DNA of 64,000 bases from Brachionus koreanus (taxonomy: Eukaryota > Rotifera > Eurotatoria > Ploima > Brachionidae), in assembly GCA_016987375.1 (NCBI GenBank), contig PJRA01000412.1:1443796-1507795 (forward strand), in the 5' to 3' direction. Made by a program: the position numbers and the translations under genes. The notes below the pieces were generated by a model. It was not told where the DNA came from, did no database searches, and worked only from the letters and a program-made list of their open reading frames with translations. How positions within the stretch are numbered: the stretch's first letter is position 1; each line of letters starts with the position of its first letter. Positions 60,401 through 64,000 of this stretch are shown here, piece by piece.

Positions 60401-62586
60401 ATACTTAACTAAGAATGAAATTGAATATTTTTTTTTGAATGTTGACAAATTAGAAGTTGCATAATCAAATCCGTGTTAATTTTTCAATAAATAAATTAAA
60501 AATGTACTTTGTTTAAAAAAAAAATTACTTAAATTTTATATTTTCACTTATGCTATCACACTTATGCTATGATGGTCTCAAAGAATGATAATTAATGATA
60601 GCTTTTATTTCTTAAAATGTAATTGCTCTTGAAATTTTTGAAAATAATTTATGATCTTTGTCAAAATTAGTCAGCCTTGAGACGAAGTAGTAAGCAAATC
60701 ATAATTGGTGTCATTTAGACGAGAAAGCTTGATTAAATTCTAATCACCTTAGAGCTTATATCCCATTGTTAAACTAGTTTGGGAAAGATCGATAGTATAA
60801 TTTAAAATTGTGTTTGAGCGGATGAGTGCAGTGGAAAAATGAGCTGTTGACATTTGAAAAAGGTTAATAGTATGAGATAAAAGGAAAATTATCAGATTAA
60901 ATGTTTAACGATTTCGAATTGTGAAAGGACAATTTCTAATTTTAAGCAAATTACATAAATTTCTTGTTAACCTAATTTTTTATAAATTAAATTTCGGTCT
61001 AAAGAATTTATTCTTAGACTAATAACTTAAAATAAAAATATTCTAGAATAACTATTTTATTTTAAAAAATATTTATTTAAAAAGTATTATTCTGACAATG
61101 CAATAAAATAAAAAAAAAACCCAAATTTTTTTTGGGCTTGGTATTACAAGAATTCACGAAAGACCACTTAAGATTTCCAATTGAAAAATGAATAATTAAA
61201 TTTATTAGAAGCAAACATAAATAAGAAGCCGAATATTTTCTTAAGTTTTTTTTTAAAAAAAATTCACTAAACCATATCCAGGTATCCATATTGATTTGCG
61301 GTTCAGAGCTGCGTTTAATTTAGAACTATTCAAATACTTTATCAATTCAAGCTCCATTGGATCTATTGCTTCGACAGACTCCTCTGTAAATTAAAACTAC
61401 TTTAAAACGATTTTTATCGTAATTGTTAGTAAACCACTCATTTTCTGTACAAGCAAAAAATTAGTCTCGGAATTTTTCAAACAATATTAGTAAAAAATCA
61501 ATATCAATCATTTACAATTAAAACTTCATACAGCATATTTAGCTAGTAATAATAGTACATTGCTATTTACACCTAAATTTTTCTACTTATGGATCCAAAA
61601 AGATTTGTCTAAGTAAAATTAATTTACGGTCTATGAAAATAAAATTTTGAAACTAGCCACTTTGACTTAAGATTAATGAACTATATGCTTTTATTTTCCA
61701 CATAATATAGCAGAAATAGTTTAAATAGTTCGTTGATCTTCTGATAAAAAAATAGGTCAGTTGTGAAAAAATTTTTTAAATATTTTATTTTTCAAACAAT
61801 TAATTTTGTGAATAAAAAGAATTTTATTTGATTGCTTATTTGTTTCTTCATGATAAAAGAGAACTAATTAATTGTCTTACTAAGAAATCTTTTGTTAGAT
61901 TTAAATGATGTCACTTATATAAAATAAAAATACATTTTCAGTTTTAAGGACAATTTTATAAAAAAGACCTTGTATTTAAATAACTGATAAAACTAATCAT
62001 AAAAATAATTAAGCTAATTTTAAAAATATATGATTATTTATTGATTTTTAATTTAATGTAAATCCATACATAATTTCTAGTTATAAAAATCCAATTAGAA
62101 AAAAAATCTAGAAAAACATTGCTTAATTCCCAAGCTAATAGTTTAAATGAATTCAATAAATAATAAGATAACTTTCATCTAAATATAATGCTAAATATGA
62201 AGATTTAAACTAAAAAACAAATTAGCTAGATGAAAAAATATTTAATAAAAAATCAATTTTAAATACAAGTCAGATTTCAAACAGAAAAAAATTTACAAGA
62301 CTATGATTAGGGAGATTTTTTTTGTAAAATAATATACACTTTATATAAATAAAATTTAGCTTAAATGCTTTGACAAATTCAAGAACACAAAAAATAAATA
62401 AAGTCAAGTGAAAGTATTTTAACAAGACAGAATTATATAATCTAATTTTGAATGAAAACACAATAAAAATTAATCTAAAATTTTGAAACTTACTGTTCAA
62501 AGATTGATTATTCTCGTTTTCGTTTTCCGATTTAGGCGCTTCTGGTACACTAAATCGAACTTTTGAAAGTTTTCTATCTTCACAAT
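45430..62586 (-). CDS. PHLDB: PHLDB/LL5-family protein (5' end beyond window)
   Basis: Exons on the minus strand: 62494-62586, 61273-61383, 54367-55766, 50075-50248, 46309-47547, 45963-46097 and 45430-45894; all phases agree and give about 1204 residues. The start is not in this set. Order: Ser/Asp/Glu-rich disordered region (over 400 residues), helix QKAKREREIEQELAEMEKKR, coiled coils (LEMERALLDVEQTNELKF, EHALDEARRAHEDLEF), the KLRDKKHTQARPLTRYLPVR junction, and a C-terminal PH domain (KTWNKRWFVFDRNKRT, DKHETKLRGSIYFQ, MRIWIDVIFTGAEGY). The last 150 residues track vertebrate LL5/PHLDB very closely. In the family this PH domain binds phosphoinositides and the coiled coils recruit CLASP and ELKS at the basal cortex. 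Introns of 2.5, 4.1 and 5.5 kb are far longer than elsewhere in the window. Confidence 0.95.
47548..50074. other. PHLDB intron (2.5 kb)
   Basis: No nested gene recognised. A run of CTTCTT microsatellite occurs at 49607-49622. Confidence 0.4.
51410..51648 (-). other. Exon-like ORF inside a PHLDB intron
   Basis: After an acceptor-like TTCACAG the minus strand is open for 79 codons: VLDHGNFLASAVAARLYFQT, then KLNHFYLCKIYLRIKRPIEP, to a TAG at 51410. Composition looks coding and less AT-rich than the rest of the intron. It could be a terminal exon of an alternative PHLDB form, a nested gene piece or a fossil. No family recognised. Confidence 0.35.
52842..53066. repeat. TTAA-flanked MITE, piggyBac-like (copy 2)
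   Basis: Begins TTAACACTAGAAGCACCAAG and ends GGTGCTTCTAGTGTTAA, same terminal repeats as copy 1 at 14183; 225 bp. It has an extra GAGTCAAAATGACTC palindrome near the right end that copy 1 lacks. It lies inside another repeat (52822-53312). Confidence 0.9.
53067..53312 (-). repeat. Dispersed repeat (copy at 53 kb)
   Basis: Reverse-complement relative of 31058-31372: GTAAGTGCAAC, CAACATACATAGTTGCACC, TGCATAGTCTCTGCAAAATC, GAGTTTTACCAGATTTTTCC, TTGTTTTTGACTTTTATAAG, TTCTATTGTACTAAATTTCA appear in the same order. Its outer flank continues on the other side of the inserted MITE, at 52822-52841 (ATGCTTACTAC). Confidence 0.7.
55767..61272. other. PHLDB intron (5.5 kb)
   Basis: A GC-richer island at 55840-56290 directly above the large Ser-rich exon includes a short open minus-strand frame (VRSKSMLSLDELCLLLDKL) and GACGTTGTGACCTCGGC; it may be an internal promoter/alternative first exon. 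A (CA)n stretch lies at 56028-56053. A fold-back MITE lies at 57306-57509. The direct repeat ACTTATGCTATCACACTTATGCTATG is at about 60545. No other gene was recognised. Confidence 0.5.
57306..57509. repeat. Fold-back MITE with 76-bp arms
   Basis: Left arm TATTGGAAATGGACAATAAA through GATCAAAAATTTAAAGATTT is mirrored by the right arm ending TTTATTGTCCATTTCCAATA, with few mismatches. The centre is about 50 bp. TA at both ends would suit a Tc1/mariner-type TA target. No coding capacity. Confidence 0.85.
61384..62493. other. PHLDB intron (1.1 kb)
   Basis: AT-rich; no gene or repeat recognised. Confidence 0.4.
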
Positions 62587-63979
62587 CTAAATAAAAGTAA
62601 TTTCTTTATAAATATAAATATAAAGGTCATATTTCATTTAAAAAAAAAAAAACATTTGTTGAGCAATTAAAACAAGTTCTAGGTTTAAAGCCTTAGGGTT
62701 TTAAATAAAAAATTGTTAAAGATGAACACTCTTGACAAATAAATATATTTGAAATAAAAGCGCAGTTAGAAATTGTTTGCTTTTTATTCAAAAACCTTCG
62801 AAAACAAATTTTTTTTTTAATTGTTTAACAAAATTTTTTCAGTTTTATGTTTTGAAAACAATAAAAAGTCTAATATAAATTAATTCTATAAAGTTCTATT
62901 TAAATTTTAACTTTTAAGAATTTCTCTTTAAAAAAATTACAAATAAATTATTCTATTTTGTTGCTTATACTGCATTTATAAAACTGAGGAAAATAAAAAA
63001 ATTTGTGGAAACAATGTAAATATAGCAATTTAATGGCTTTAAATTCTCATTTTTGAGCTTCCTTACTGCTTAAGAAATTATTCTATTAATAATTTAATAA
63101 GTCTTATTTCAATCAAAAAATATATTTTGAAATTAATAAATCATTTATCATGCATAAACAAATTTCGATAAAATTAATAAATTTTAAACCTTTTTAGATA
63201 AGTGATGATTTCAAATAATTATTTAGCATTATTTTGTCTCATCTGATGAATTATTCATTAGTTGTTTTAAGGCTTAAATTTTTTCAACAATATTTAAACA
63301 CCTCTCAATCAATTATTAGTTTTTATTTGAATTAATTTGTAAGACTTAAATGATCGCTGAAAAGGATATGTAAGAAAAATAAGAAAATTAAAATACTTAT
63401 TTTTTTTAAACATTTGATAAATGATAAATAAATTAAAACAAAAAAATTATTTCTTTTATCTTTTTCTTGTTAAATTTATTTATTCAATTTTTTTTTACAA
63501 AATAAATCGAAACAAAAAAAAACTAGGATTAGGTTTCAATCGTTTAATTAATTTTTTAACCATCATGAATACGAAATACGTGTTAATAGTTAATATATAT
63601 AAAAAAAATAAATACTAACATACTAAATATTTGGTCAAATATCAAATTAAAAAAAAAATCATTAAAAACTCACGCAGGTTAACATTAAAAAAAATTTAAA
63701 TAATAAAAAGCTTTTTGTTTTTTTAATTCAAAGTCAAAATGATGATTAAAAGACTTTAAAATGGATCAGATCTACACTAATTAAAAAGTAAAAATCAACG
63801 ATACTAATAAAAAGCAATAAATCTAAAAAAATAAACTAAAAAATCTTCTAGGATTTCTTCTTAGAATAGATCTTAAACATGCTTTAGTGACATAACAAAA
63901 AAACTTATTTTTTTAGAACAGATTTTTTAAGAAAAGAACAAAAAAAACAAATTTATTTTGGGTAAGATGACGAAATTAC
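62587..63979. other. PHLDB intron (1.4 kb), 5' side
   Basis: AT-rich. The plus-strand ORF at 63421-63618 is Lys/Asn/Phe low complexity and not credible. The intron is bounded on the right by the probable exon at the window edge. Confidence 0.4.
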
Positions 63980-64000
63980 CTGAACGAATTGCTAAATATT
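63980..64000 (-). CDS. PHLDB: Probable next PHLDB exon, cut by window edge
   Basis: On the minus strand the last bases read YLAIRS followed by G and a CAG|GTAATT donor in phase 1, exactly the phase required by the exon at 62494-62586 (giving RS-D-CEDRK). Only about 20 bases are visible, so chance cannot be excluded. Confidence 0.35.

Noticed and set aside
63421..63618. Plus-strand ORF near the right edge
   Set aside because: Low-complexity Lys/Asn/Phe translation inside a PHLDB intron.

Overview
This is a very AT-rich (roughly three quarters A+T by eye) animal nuclear contig. It has intron-bearing protein genes, GT-AG introns often only about 50 bp long, and many decayed transposable elements. 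Metazoan-only families (Vang/VANGL, PHLDB/LL5, USF, CNPPD1) place it in an animal. The base composition, compact introns and style of LINE fragments resemble a rotifer such as Brachionus, but that is inference. One assembly gap of 700 N lies at 18783-19482. There is no sign of bacterial, plasmid or CRISPR content.

Layout. 1-545: antisense LINE reverse-transcriptase fragment, then a SWIM-type zinc-finger fossil. 984-2861 (-): cytosolic Xaa-Pro aminopeptidase. 3756-4001 (+): isolated C-terminal piece of a xanthine dehydrogenase/aldehyde oxidase. 6403-6893 (+): small two-exon unknown gene. 7.7-11.1 kb: a transposon graveyard (AT-hook ORF, LINE 3' tail, MULE transposase, fold-back MITE, retroelement RNase H-like piece, Tc1/mariner transposase). 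11333-13093 (-): Van Gogh-like planar polarity protein. 14183-14381: piggyBac-like MITE. 14632-15204 (+): 5'-truncated LINE. 16810-gap (+): hexokinase with a membrane-anchor N-terminus. 19674-21063 (-): CNPPD1-type cyclin, convergent with hexokinase across the gap. 22794-24354 (+): USF bHLH-leucine zipper factor. 25073-28329 (+): unknown single-pass membrane protein with a LINE fossil in its large intron. 28600-29916 (-): unrecognised gene, at least nine exons. 30.9-31.4 kb: dispersed palindromic repeat. 32422-33002, 33373-35424 and 35896-36124 (-): Asn/Gln/Pro-rich protein genes or alternative exons. 37.5-37.7 kb: fold-back repeat with tRNA-like boxes. 40.4 kb (+): small Ser-rich ORF. 42187-43345 (-): Cys-rich protein with two similar C-terminal repeats. 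44.1-44.7 kb: GTTTAAAC-rich repeat. 45430 to the right edge (-): a giant PHLDB/LL5 gene whose introns hold two MITE insertions and another dispersed repeat.

The recognisable genes are housekeeping or developmental and do not form a pathway or operon. VANGL (planar polarity) and PHLDB (cortical microtubule/basement-membrane anchoring) are cell-cortex proteins; USF is a transcription factor; hexokinase, the aminopeptidase and CNPPD1 are general cell physiology. Exon models were built by hand from GT-AG (one GC-AG) junctions. All coding phases add up unless stated, which is the main support for the unrecognised genes.

The most unusual material is: the unrecognised multi-exon gene at 28.6-29.9 kb; a TTAA-flanked MITE family with one copy apparently inserted into another repeat; two copies of the same LINE 3' stem-loop; and a hexokinase with an added N-terminal hydrophobic anchor.
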